DNA from: Lutibacter oricola
GTDB lineage: Bacteria; Bacteroidota; Bacteroidia; Flavobacteriales; Flavobacteriaceae
Assembly: GCF_900106565.1 (NCBI RefSeq)
Contig: NZ_FNNJ01000011.1
Coordinates: 1-64,000 of the forward strand
Length of the DNA: 64,000 nucleotides
Direction of reading: 5' to 3'
The notes under the pieces are model-generated. The model did no database searches. It was not told the origin of the DNA and saw only the letters and a list, made by a program, of their open reading frames with translations. Positions 34,678-43,305 of this stretch are shown here, in pieces (within the stretch, counting starts at the first letter, position 1; each line of letters begins with the position of its first letter). Position numbers and translations under genes: made by a program.

Positions 34678-36123
34678 ATGGATAATATTTTAAAATTTGT
34701 TGTAGCTATATTTTTAGTTACTGTAGCGGTTTCTTGTACTTCAAAAAAAGAAGTTAAAGTTCAACCAAACATTCTTTGGATTAATTGTGATGATTTAGGT
34801 AGAGAACTGGCTTGCTACGGAAATCCAGATGTATACACACCAAATATGGATAAATTGGCAAAACAAGGTGTAAAATATGTAAATGCATATTCTAATGCGC
34901 CAGTTTGTTCTGCGAGTCGTTCGTCACAAATTACAGGAACTTACCCTAGTGCCTATAATTTACTAAACCACCGAACAATGGATAGAGTTCCTTTAGAAGA
35001 AGGAATTGTTCCAATTATGGAACTATTTAGAAAAGAAGGATATTTCTGTACCAATGGTTGGGCACATAAAATGACTAAAAACGGTAAAGAAGATTACAAT
35101 TTTTCAGGTAAAAACTTTTTTGATGGTACTGATTGGAATCAACGTGCAGAAGGACAACCATTTTTTGCACAAGTTCAAATTCACGAACCACATAGAGTTT
35201 TTGTTGAAGATAAAGAACATCCTTTAGATGCTGAAAAAATTACAATTCCTGAAGTTTATCCAGATCATCCAATAATTAGAGCAGATTGGAAACTGTATTT
35301 AGAAAGTGTTCAAACTGCCGATAAGAGAGTTGGTTATATTTTAGATAGATTGGAAAAAGAAGGATTGGCGGATAACACTATTGTTATTTTATTTGGAGAT
35401 CACGGCCGTCCACATTTACGTGATAAACAATGGTTATATGAAGGTGGTTTGGCAATTCCGTTAATTGTTCGTTATCCTAAAAAAATGAATGCAGGTGAAA
35501 TTAAACAAGACTTGATAAGTTTAGTTGATGTTACTGCTAGTTCATTAAAATTAGCTGGAATTGAAGTTCCAGAATATATGCACGGAAAAGATGTATTAAA
35601 CGGTGAAAAAAGAGAATATATGTTTGGTTTTCGTCAACGTTGTGGAGATGCTGTTGATAATATTCGTTCTATAACTGATGGTCGCTACAAACTAATTTGG
35701 AACAGAATGCCAGAGTTACCTTATATGCAATTAACGTCTTATAAAAAATTACAATATCCTGCTTTTACTTTGTACAAAGTTTTAGATAAAAAAGGAGAAT
35801 TAAAAGCACCATACAATCAATTTATGGCTGAAACAAGACCTGAATTTGAATTGTATGATTTATCTAAGGATCCAAATGAGTTTAAAAATTTAGCTGAATC
35901 TAAAGAGCATACTAAAATTCTAAAAAGACTTTCTGATAAATTAATTTCAGAATTGAAAATAATTGAAAAAAATATGTTTGTTGAAAGTTCAGATGCTGTT
36001 GAAAGAGCAAAACAAGGATCACATGCGTTTTTGGCAAAAGGCTTCAAGAAAAAAGGGCTAAATATAGACGCTTCGGATGAAGAAATATTAAAAGTTTGGG
36101 AAGAGAAATTATTGAATAAATAA
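34678..36123 (+). CDS. S1 family sulfatase (CSASR), lipoprotein
   Basis: A 481-residue sulfatase and the only complete one in the window with a lipoprotein signal (AVSC). The metal motif is NILWINCDDLGRELACYG, close to heparan N-sulfatase-type S1 proteins. Cys77 lies in CSASR, where Ala replaces the usual Pro; C-x-A-x-R is an accepted variant for formylglycine formation. LFGDHGRPH near residue 239 gives the second metal site. It ends the long operon; a 174-base gap follows. Anchoring suggests it works with the neighbouring lipoprotein GH117 enzymes on small oligosaccharides. Confidence 0.9.
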   Translation: MDNILKFVVAIFLVTVAVSCTSKKEVKVQPNILWINCDDLGRELACYGNPDVYTPNMDKLAKQGVKYVNAYSNAPVCSASRSSQITGTYPSAYNLLNHRTMDRVPLEEGIVPIMELFRKEGYFCTNGWAHKMTKNGKEDYNFSGKNFFDGTDWNQRAEGQPFFAQVQIHEPHRVFVEDKEHPLDAEKITIPEVYPDHPIIRADWKLYLESVQTADKRVGYILDRLEKEGLADNTIVILFGDHGRPHLRDKQWLYEGGLAIPLIVRYPKKMNAGEIKQDLISLVDVTASSLKLAGIEVPEYMHGKDVLNGEKREYMFGFRQRCGDAVDNIRSITDGRYKLIWNRMPELPYMQLTSYKKLQYPAFTLYKVLDKKGELKAPYNQFMAETRPEFELYDLSKDPNEFKNLAESKEHTKILKRLSDKLISELKIIEKNMFVESSDAVERAKQGSHAFLAKGFKKKGLNIDASDEEILKVWEEKLLNK

Positions 36124-36297
36124 AATAAAAGTACTGTAGATTTTAAACAAGAAAAGTATTCTACTCTTCATAAAAAAACAATTATAGCGTATAAGGGATT
36201 AAAAAACTAATTGTTGTTAATAAAAAACGAATCGTTGTATTCCTTTACGCTTTATCGTCTTATTATTGATATACTTTAAAGTTAAAATTATATCATT

Positions 36298-38883
36298 ATG
36301 CTAAAAACATTACGTTTTTTTATTTATCTATCAATTATTTTATTCAGCTTAAATGTTTCTGCCGAAAATATTTATGTTGCTACAAATGGAAGTGATTCTA
36401 ATACTGGAACAATAGAAAGCCCTTTTAAAACTTTTAGTAAAGCAATTTCTGTAATGTCTGCAGGAGATGTTTGTATTATTAGAGGTGGAGTGTATGAAGA
36501 AGAATTATTAATAAGTAAAAATGGAACAGCCGGCAATTATTTAACTTTTAAAGCAGCAGATGGAGAAACCGTAGATATTAAAGCAACAAAAGCTTTAAGT
36601 GGTTGGCAAGTTCATAGTGGTAGTATATACAAAGTTAATGTAAATATGTCTATAGACAGTAGGTTTCGTGCTGTTTACCATAATAATGAATTTATGGATT
36701 TGGCTCGATGGCCAAATAATACCGATAATAATCGTTGGACTATTAATTGTACTCCAGTTACCGGAGGTGATGGAACACATTTTATTGCAAACAATATTCC
36801 TAGTATAGATTGGACTGGAGGGTTAGTATATTATTTAGGGGCACATTCAGGAGCAAGTTGGACGAGAACTGTTACTAATAGTTCTACAACTAGAATAGAT
36901 TTTACTGAGGTAGATATTACTAAATGGCCTTTTAGTACTCACAACCCAACTACATGGCGAGATTATCCTGGTAATAACCGTGGACAATTATACCTATTTA
37001 ATAAATTAGAGGCATTAGATTATGCTAGAGAATGGTTTTATGACCAAGATACGCAAACCTTATATTTTCAAACAGCAGATGGTTCTATACCAGCTAATGG
37101 AACTGTTGAATATGCTGCTAATAAATTTGCCGCACAATTAACAGGAGATTATATTAAATTAGAAGGCTTAAACTTTTTTGGAGGTAGTATTAAAATCAAC
37201 AATAATGCAGATAATAATCAAATTATAAATTGTAAAGTAGTTCATGGTAGCGAAGGTCATGATAGCTTAACTAATACATCAGCACAAGTAGGTGAAGCTG
37301 CTATTGAAATTCTGGGTGATAACACATTAATAAAAGGTTGTACTATTGACCATAGTTCTGTAAGTGGTATAAATATTGGTGGTTGGGCAGCTTCAAATTG
37401 TACTGTTGAAGAAAACTATATTAGTAATATAGATTATGTAGGTATTCACGCATCTCCAATAAGAACTAGTGCAAACGATATGAAAATATTAAAAAACACT
37501 ATTTTTAATGCAGGTAGAGATGGTATGTATGTAAGTGGTACTAATTGCGAAATAGCATATAATGATGTTTCTGTTTCACAAAAAATTAATAGTGACTCAG
37601 GTATTTTTTACACAGTTGGAAATTCATCTTTAAAAAATAATGAAATCCATCACAATTGGTTTCACGATGCTACGGCACCAGATTACTCTCATAATCCAAG
37701 TGACCCAGCTAAAGCTGCAGGAATTTATTTAGATAATAATAGTAAAGGATACACAGTTCACCATAATGTTGTATGGAATGTGTCTTGGAGTGGCTATCAA
37801 GTTAATTGGAATAATACGGATTTAGATTTTTATCATAATACTATTTGGAATGCAGAAAGAGCAATGGATTCTTGGGTAAATGGTTATACGCAAGAAAATA
37901 ATAAGATTTATAATAATTTTGCTAGTGCAGGAAATTGGTTTACTGAAACATCAACAGATTTCGATATTCAAAATAATTTAATAACTAGCACTTCTCCGTT
38001 TGAAGATGCAAACAATCAAAATTTTATGCCTTCTGCAGGAAGTGCTGTTACCGATGCAGGAATGATTATTTCTGGATTTGATAAGCCTTTTAAAGGTAGT
38101 GCACCAGATATAGGAGCTTATGAAAGATTTGGTACAAATTGGACAGCAGGTGTTAATGCCATTGAAGATACTGGAGAAGGAGAAACATTGTCTGTATTAG
38201 ATGCATTGTTTACGATAACAACTACATCAGAAACTTGTACTAACGAGAACAATGGTAAAATTAATATAGTTGCAGATATATCTCAAGATTATATTGTTAG
38301 TTTTAATAATGTAGATACAAATTTTACAAATGAAATTAACTTTGAAGATTTAGAACCAGGTGTTTACCAATTATGTATTTCGGTTAAAAACCTTACCGAG
38401 AGTCAGTGTTTTAATTTTGAAATTAAACAGGCCTCAGAGATTTCTGGTAAAACATCTTTAGCAAATAGACAGCTTTCGGTTAATATGGAAACTGGGACAA
38501 CTCCATTTATGGTATTTGTTAACAATGAAATGCAATACCAAACATTTGATAAATCATTTGTTATTAACGTTGATCAAGGTGATGAAGTTAAAATTAAAAC
38601 AAGTAAAGATTGTGAAGGAGAATTGGTCGATACTATTAATTTTTATGAAGATATAATTGCTTTTCCAAATGCAACAAATGGAGATTTTCAATTGTTAGTG
38701 CCAGTAATGGAAGGTGAAATTATTGTAAGAATATATGATGTTTATTCTCGTTTAATTTCATCTAAATTATATACTATTCAATCAGGTAGAATAAGTTTAA
38801 GTTTAAAAAATAAACCTTCAGGAATATACTTTGCCAGAGTTATGAGCGAAAAACCTGTAAGTGTAAAAGTTATAAAGAAATAA
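36298..38883 (+). CDS. Secreted right-handed beta-helix protein with T9SS tail
   Basis: An 861-residue protein with a signal peptide ending VSA. NIYVATNGSDSNTGTIESPFKTF at about 23 starts a DUF1565-type right-handed parallel beta-helix to about 625, with FMDLARWPN and EWFYDQDTQTLYF segments seen in GH141-like and lyase-like proteins. Two immunoglobulin-like modules with paired Cys (about 640-785) precede a type IX sorting domain (about 785-861, ending RVMSEKPVSVKVIKK). It is the only T9SS cargo in the window, so it is probably released or surface-bound and attacks intact polysaccharide. Hydrolase or lyase family cannot be fixed by eye. Confidence 0.75.
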   Translation: MLKTLRFFIYLSIILFSLNVSAENIYVATNGSDSNTGTIESPFKTFSKAISVMSAGDVCIIRGGVYEEELLISKNGTAGNYLTFKAADGETVDIKATKALSGWQVHSGSIYKVNVNMSIDSRFRAVYHNNEFMDLARWPNNTDNNRWTINCTPVTGGDGTHFIANNIPSIDWTGGLVYYLGAHSGASWTRTVTNSSTTRIDFTEVDITKWPFSTHNPTTWRDYPGNNRGQLYLFNKLEALDYAREWFYDQDTQTLYFQTADGSIPANGTVEYAANKFAAQLTGDYIKLEGLNFFGGSIKINNNADNNQIINCKVVHGSEGHDSLTNTSAQVGEAAIEILGDNTLIKGCTIDHSSVSGINIGGWAASNCTVEENYISNIDYVGIHASPIRTSANDMKILKNTIFNAGRDGMYVSGTNCEIAYNDVSVSQKINSDSGIFYTVGNSSLKNNEIHHNWFHDATAPDYSHNPSDPAKAAGIYLDNNSKGYTVHHNVVWNVSWSGYQVNWNNTDLDFYHNTIWNAERAMDSWVNGYTQENNKIYNNFASAGNWFTETSTDFDIQNNLITSTSPFEDANNQNFMPSAGSAVTDAGMIISGFDKPFKGSAPDIGAYERFGTNWTAGVNAIEDTGEGETLSVLDALFTITTTSETCTNENNGKINIVADISQDYIVSFNNVDTNFTNEINFEDLEPGVYQLCISVKNLTESQCFNFEIKQASEISGKTSLANRQLSVNMETGTTPFMVFVNNEMQYQTFDKSFVINVDQGDEVKIKTSKDCEGELVDTINFYEDIIAFPNATNGDFQLLVPVMEGEIIVRIYDVYSRLISSKLYTIQSGRISLSLKNKPSGIYFARVMSEKPVSVKVIKK

Positions 38884-38955
38884 TAAAAATATCTGAAAAG
38901 GATAATTAATAGAATAGTATAAGAAATACAATTTATAGGAATAAAGTTTAATCCA

Positions 38956-38963
38956 TATATTTG
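38956..38963 (+). promoter_or_regulatory. Possible -7 box for the TPR/HTH regulator
   Basis: TATATTTG matches the Bacteroidota -7 consensus TAnnTTTG and lies 19 bases before the ATG at 38983. No clear -33 TTG is visible at the usual distance, so this is a weak call. Confidence 0.4.
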
Positions 38964-38982
38964 TATTGATTAAAGTATAAAT

Positions 38983-40611
38983 ATGCGTTTCTACAAATTA
39001 TTGTTATTTGTTACATTTTGTGTATTAGTAAATTACACTTGTAATAGTCAAAACTGGAGTAAAAAAATATATAAGAAGGCAAACTCATTAAAGTTTAAAG
39101 AGTTAGATAGTTCTGCATATTATTATAATAAAGGCTATGAATTAAGTTTAGAAAAAAAAGATACAGTAAAGGCTATTAATTTTTTAATAGAATTAGCAGA
39201 TTTACATGGTCATAATGTAAACTACGAAAAATCGTACGATTATTATTGGCAAGCTCTATTATTGGCAGATAAATCGAACGATTTAATTTCTAAAGTTAAA
39301 ATTTATAGAGGTTTAGGTTGGTTATACAGTTTTTATAAACGAGATAAAGAGGCTTTAAAATATTTCGACTTATCACTAAAACTTCATAAAAAATTGGTGG
39401 CAGCTAACAAAGTTGAACCCAATAATGTTTTAAACAGTTATTTTTCTATAATTAATTTATATAGAATGAATAATGAGTTTGATATGGCTCAAAAATATAT
39501 AGACAGTAGTTATGCTTTAGGAGCAGAATCTAAGCGTAGAGTAAAAAGTCATTATTTAGAAATAGAGAAAGGTTATATTGAAGCTGTTAATGGAGATTAT
39601 ACCAAATCTATAGATAGAATTAATGCATCATCAATTTATTTTAAAGAAAAACAACCTTCGTATTTAATTGTTATTTATGCGCTTTTAGGAGATATTTATA
39701 AAAAAATGAATCGTTTTGATGAGAGCATTCAGTATTATAAAAAATCTTTAGAGTTTTCTTCAAAATACAATCGACATTTAAACTATAAAATGTTGGTGTA
39801 CGAATCATTAGCTAATTTATATGCAATAAGAAAAAATCATGAAGAAGCTTATAAGTACTTGAACTTAGCAAAATTGGAGAATGATTTTATATTTGGATCT
39901 AGAAGTAAAAACAATCAACATTTATTAGAAATTAAGGATAAATTTAGAATTGAAAAAGATAAACAGCAAAGCCTCGAAAAAAACCAACGTATAAAAGAGT
40001 TGGAAACAGAAGATAAAATATGGTTTCTTCAAAAAGTAATTTTAATTGTTTCATTTATTTTTACATTACTGTTTGGTTATGTGTTTATACGTTTTTTAAG
40101 AAATAAACACAAGAACGAAAAATCGATTTTAAAAGAAAAACAACGCTTAAAACTTCAAGAGCAAGAATTAAAATTAAAGCAACAGTCTGAAATTTTAGAA
40201 ATAAAAAATAAAGAACTTACAGAATCTGCTTTGCGACTTATTGAAAAAGACGAATTAATTAGTAGTATTGAAAAGAGATTGGCAGATGAAAAAGGTAATA
40301 TTAATGCGAATTCTTTAAAAAGAATGTTGAAAGCAATTAAGGGAAGTGATGATAATAATTGGGAACAATTTGAAGCTAGATTTACTGCCGTTAATCAAAG
40401 TTTTTATATGACATTGAAAACTAATTTTCCTAAACTAACACCTGCAGATCAAAAAATGTGTGCTTTGGTTAAACTTAATATGCCAAGTAAGCATATGGCT
40501 AAATTACTGGGTATTTCTGTAGAAAGCGTACATTCATCTAGATACAGACTTCGAAAAAAATTAGGTTTAAGTAGAAGTGATAATTTAGAAGAGTTTATAA
40601 ATAGCATTTAA
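38983..40611 (+). CDS. TPR-transmembrane-HTH regulator
   Basis: A 542-residue protein. A signal-like hydrophobic N-terminus (about 1-22) precedes TPR-type helical repeats (about 30-320, for example DESIQYYKKSLEFS). One membrane segment follows at about 347-368 (VILIVSFIFTLLFGYVFI), then a coiled coil (about 370-430), and finally a LuxR-like helix-turn-helix at about 478-540 (LTPADQKMCALVKLNMPSKHMAKLLGIS). The repeats should lie in the periplasm and the DNA-binding end in the cytoplasm. Such proteins are common beside flavobacterial degradation loci and probably sense substrate. The architecture is shared with the gene at 59765. Confidence 0.85.
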   Translation: MRFYKLLLFVTFCVLVNYTCNSQNWSKKIYKKANSLKFKELDSSAYYYNKGYELSLEKKDTVKAINFLIELADLHGHNVNYEKSYDYYWQALLLADKSNDLISKVKIYRGLGWLYSFYKRDKEALKYFDLSLKLHKKLVAANKVEPNNVLNSYFSIINLYRMNNEFDMAQKYIDSSYALGAESKRRVKSHYLEIEKGYIEAVNGDYTKSIDRINASSIYFKEKQPSYLIVIYALLGDIYKKMNRFDESIQYYKKSLEFSSKYNRHLNYKMLVYESLANLYAIRKNHEEAYKYLNLAKLENDFIFGSRSKNNQHLLEIKDKFRIEKDKQQSLEKNQRIKELETEDKIWFLQKVILIVSFIFTLLFGYVFIRFLRNKHKNEKSILKEKQRLKLQEQELKLKQQSEILEIKNKELTESALRLIEKDELISSIEKRLADEKGNINANSLKRMLKAIKGSDDNNWEQFEARFTAVNQSFYMTLKTNFPKLTPADQKMCALVKLNMPSKHMAKLLGISVESVHSSRYRLRKKLGLSRSDNLEEFINSI

Positions 40612-40692
40612 TTATTAGTCTAGTTAAAATCTAGTTTAAATTCTAGGTTTGTTCTATTTCATTGAAATTAATAGGTAAATAATTATACATAT

Positions 40693-40709
40693 AAAAACAT
40701 ATGTGTATG
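40693..40709. promoter_or_regulatory. CATATG-centred candidate regulatory site upstream of GH117
   Basis: AAAAACATATGTGTATG lies 50 bases before the GH117 start at 40760. It resembles the AAAATCATATGTAC sites near 46000 and 51790, with a shared A-run followed by CATATG. It may be a binding site for one of the TPR/HTH regulators. The resemblance is short and the DNA is AT-rich, so the call is tentative. Confidence 0.35.
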
Positions 40710-40759
40710 TTTCATTTTTGGTTTTATTTTACCTTAGAGGTATCTAAAATTAAATATAA

Positions 40760-42037
40760 ATGAAAGTTTTAAAATTTACATTATACAGTTTTGCTATTAT
40801 TCTTTTAGCAGCTTGTTCAAATTCTCAAAACCAAAAAGAAGAGGTTAAATTAAAAGAAGGAAATTTTCCCTATAAATTTCCAAATGAAAAACCGAATATT
40901 AAAATAAGTTCGGCAATGGAGCGTAATTATGATAATTATATGGCACCTCGCCCTCAAGATAATGAATTGTATTCTCAATTTAAATATACCAAATTAAAAG
41001 GGTTAGATTATAGTAATCATGATGGTACAATTACGCGTAGAGATCCTTCAAAAGTAATTTTTGCAAATGGTAAATATTATGTATGGTACACACATAGAAA
41101 AACTCCAACACCGCCACAAGGAGCAAAAAAATGTACAGATGTAATTCCTTCAAGCGATTGGGATTTATGTGATATATACTATGCAACAAGTAAAGATGGA
41201 TTTACTTGGGAAGAACAAGGAGTTGCAGTACCAAGACCAGAAAAACCAAATGTAGGTTGGAGATCTGTAGCTACTACTGATATTTTGGAGTGGAAAGGTA
41301 AATACTATTTATACTACCAAGGGTTTATGGAAGCAAGTGGAAAACGTGGAGATGATTGCCCTGTAGCAGTTTCATATGCAGATTCACCTGACGGACCTTG
41401 GACACCTTATAATAAAATTGTAATTCCTAATGGAGCAGAAGGCGAGTGGGATCAATACTCTATTCACGATCCATACCCAATGGTTTATAAAGGAAAAATA
41501 TATTTGTATTATAAATCAGATTCTAATGGACAGCCAAATTTAATTAGAATGCAAGGATTGGCAACTGCCGATAATCCTTTAGGGCCATTTACAAAACATC
41601 CTCAAAATCCTATTATAAATTCAGGGCACGAAACAACATTGTTTCCTTTTAAAGGAGGTATTGCTGCGTTGGTTATTAGAGATGGAAACGAGCACAATAC
41701 CGTGCAATATTCTGAAGATGGTGTAAACTTTAACATTGCTTCAATTACAACAGATATGCCAAATGCAGGTGGGCCTTTTATTCCTGATGCTTTTACTGAT
41801 ACAAAAGACGGAAGAGGAATTACTTGGGGAATTTCGCATTTTACAGCTGTAAACGGTTGGTCAACTAATCATGCAGTTTTAACACGTTTTGATTGTGATT
41901 TAAGTTTAGATGTAAATGATCCGGATATGAAAAAGACACATGTATACCATAAACCAGAATATTATTATAAAATGGGGTTGAATGGTAAACAAAGAAAAAG
42001 AATTGCAGAAGAAAATAAAGCTTTAAATAACCAATAA
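40760..42037 (+). CDS. GH117 family glycosidase, lipoprotein
   Basis: A 425-residue lipoprotein (signal LAAC). SxAxxR reads SSAMER, and RRDPS (Asp95), IHDPYP (Asp237) and SGHE (His290, Glu291) are all kept with the same spacing as in the copy at 32056 (142 and 54 residues). It should release 3,6-anhydro-L-galactose or a close relative from oligosaccharide ends. It opens a three-gene unit with GH16 one base downstream and GH3 after that, a compact endo-plus-exo set. Confidence 0.9.
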   Translation: MKVLKFTLYSFAIILLAACSNSQNQKEEVKLKEGNFPYKFPNEKPNIKISSAMERNYDNYMAPRPQDNELYSQFKYTKLKGLDYSNHDGTITRRDPSKVIFANGKYYVWYTHRKTPTPPQGAKKCTDVIPSSDWDLCDIYYATSKDGFTWEEQGVAVPRPEKPNVGWRSVATTDILEWKGKYYLYYQGFMEASGKRGDDCPVAVSYADSPDGPWTPYNKIVIPNGAEGEWDQYSIHDPYPMVYKGKIYLYYKSDSNGQPNLIRMQGLATADNPLGPFTKHPQNPIINSGHETTLFPFKGGIAALVIRDGNEHNTVQYSEDGVNFNIASITTDMPNAGGPFIPDAFTDTKDGRGITWGISHFTAVNGWSTNHAVLTRFDCDLSLDVNDPDMKKTHVYHKPEYYYKMGLNGKQRKRIAEENKALNNQ

Positions 42038-42038
42038 A

Positions 42039-43280
42039 ATGTATAAAAAGTTAATAATTCTTTTAGTTGTTTCATTAATAACTTCAGTTTTAAGAGCCGA
42101 TCCGCCAGATCCACCAGTTGGAAAAAGATGGGTTTTAAATGCTAAGTTTTCTGATGAATTTAACGGAAACAAATTAGATGCTACAAAATGGTATGATTAT
42201 CACCCAAATTGGAGTGGTAGAGAGCCTGGTATATTTTTACCTTCACAAGTAAAAGTTGGAAATGGATATATGTCTATTACTGGAAAAAAATTAGAGAAAG
42301 ATTCTATTCAAATTAGAAAAGATGGAACTAAGAAAATTTTTAACATAGCAGGTGGAGCCGTGGTTTCAAAAACTACAGATGCTTATTTTGGATATTATGA
42401 GTGTAAATTTAAGGCAGCCAAAACAACTATGTCTACAACTTTTTGGATGTCTACCAGAGGAAGTACAGATGGACCAACAGATTGTGAAAGTGATAAATAC
42501 GGATTGGAGTTAGATTTTCAGGAATGTATTGGTAGAGAAGGTGATTTTGATGGTAAATATTTTGCTCGTGGAATGAATTCTAATTCGCATTATTGGTATA
42601 CAGATTGTGAAGGAAAACGACACGATTATCGTGCACCACAATCTAAAATTGAAACCAAAACAATGCCTTCCGAAGATTTTTATACTTATGGAGGTTGGTG
42701 GCACAACGAAAGTAAAGTGAGTTATTTTTTAAATGATAGAAAGGTTAAAACGGTTGATTTTTATGATGAAATTACTAAAAAGCCTTTTGATAAAACAATG
42801 GGATTAAATATGGTTTCGGAAACCTATCCTTTTCCTTGGATTAAATTACCAAATGATGAAGAATTAGCTGATCCAACAAAAAACACGTGCTATTACGATT
42901 GGGTACGAGTTTATGATTTAGTTGATATAGACGAGAAAGTTAAAAATAATGCAACAGAGAATTTAACCATTTTTAATGATAGAGTATACTTCAACAATAA
43001 GCTATCTAAAATTTCTTCAAAAAATAATATAGATGTAAGCTACTCATATATGTCTAATGTAGACAGAGAAGTTTTAATTAAATTATTTGATGAAAATAAA
43101 AAGCCCGTTATTCAAACAAAACATACTGTATTTGCTGGCTTTGGAAATAGAGATTTGCAATTAAAGTTGAATAATAAATTAAAGAATAATAAAACATATG
43201 TTGCTAAAATTTTTGTTAAGCAACCTAATGGAAAAAAGAATATTGTAACAGATGAATTTAAGTTTGTTTACAAAAAGTAG
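42039..43280 (+). CDS. GH16 beta-agarase/beta-porphyranase-like enzyme
   Basis: A 413-residue secreted protein with a signal peptide to about residue 20. It opens DPPDPPVGKRWVLNAKFSDEFNG, a start typical of agarase and porphyranase GH16 proteins. The catalytic motif is ELDFQE (Glu157, Asp159, Glu162), and SNSHYWYTDCEG follows near 184. A C-terminal beta-sandwich module occupies about 310-413. It should cut internal beta-1,4 bonds of an agar- or porphyran-type chain. It starts one base after the GH117 stop. Of the three GH16 proteins this is the closest to textbook agarases; the exact subfamily needs a search. Confidence 0.85.
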   Translation: MYKKLIILLVVSLITSVLRADPPDPPVGKRWVLNAKFSDEFNGNKLDATKWYDYHPNWSGREPGIFLPSQVKVGNGYMSITGKKLEKDSIQIRKDGTKKIFNIAGGAVVSKTTDAYFGYYECKFKAAKTTMSTTFWMSTRGSTDGPTDCESDKYGLELDFQECIGREGDFDGKYFARGMNSNSHYWYTDCEGKRHDYRAPQSKIETKTMPSEDFYTYGGWWHNESKVSYFLNDRKVKTVDFYDEITKKPFDKTMGLNMVSETYPFPWIKLPNDEELADPTKNTCYYDWVRVYDLVDIDEKVKNNATENLTIFNDRVYFNNKLSKISSKNNIDVSYSYMSNVDREVLIKLFDENKKPVIQTKHTVFAGFGNRDLQLKLNNKLKNNKTYVAKIFVKQPNGKKNIVTDEFKFVYKK

Positions 43281-43305
43281 ATAGCAACAAGATATATTTA
43301 GAAGT

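Noticed and set aside
36124-36297. Search for a terminator or operator in the gap before the beta-helix gene
   Set aside because: No convincing hairpin, palindrome or TAnnTTTG box was found.
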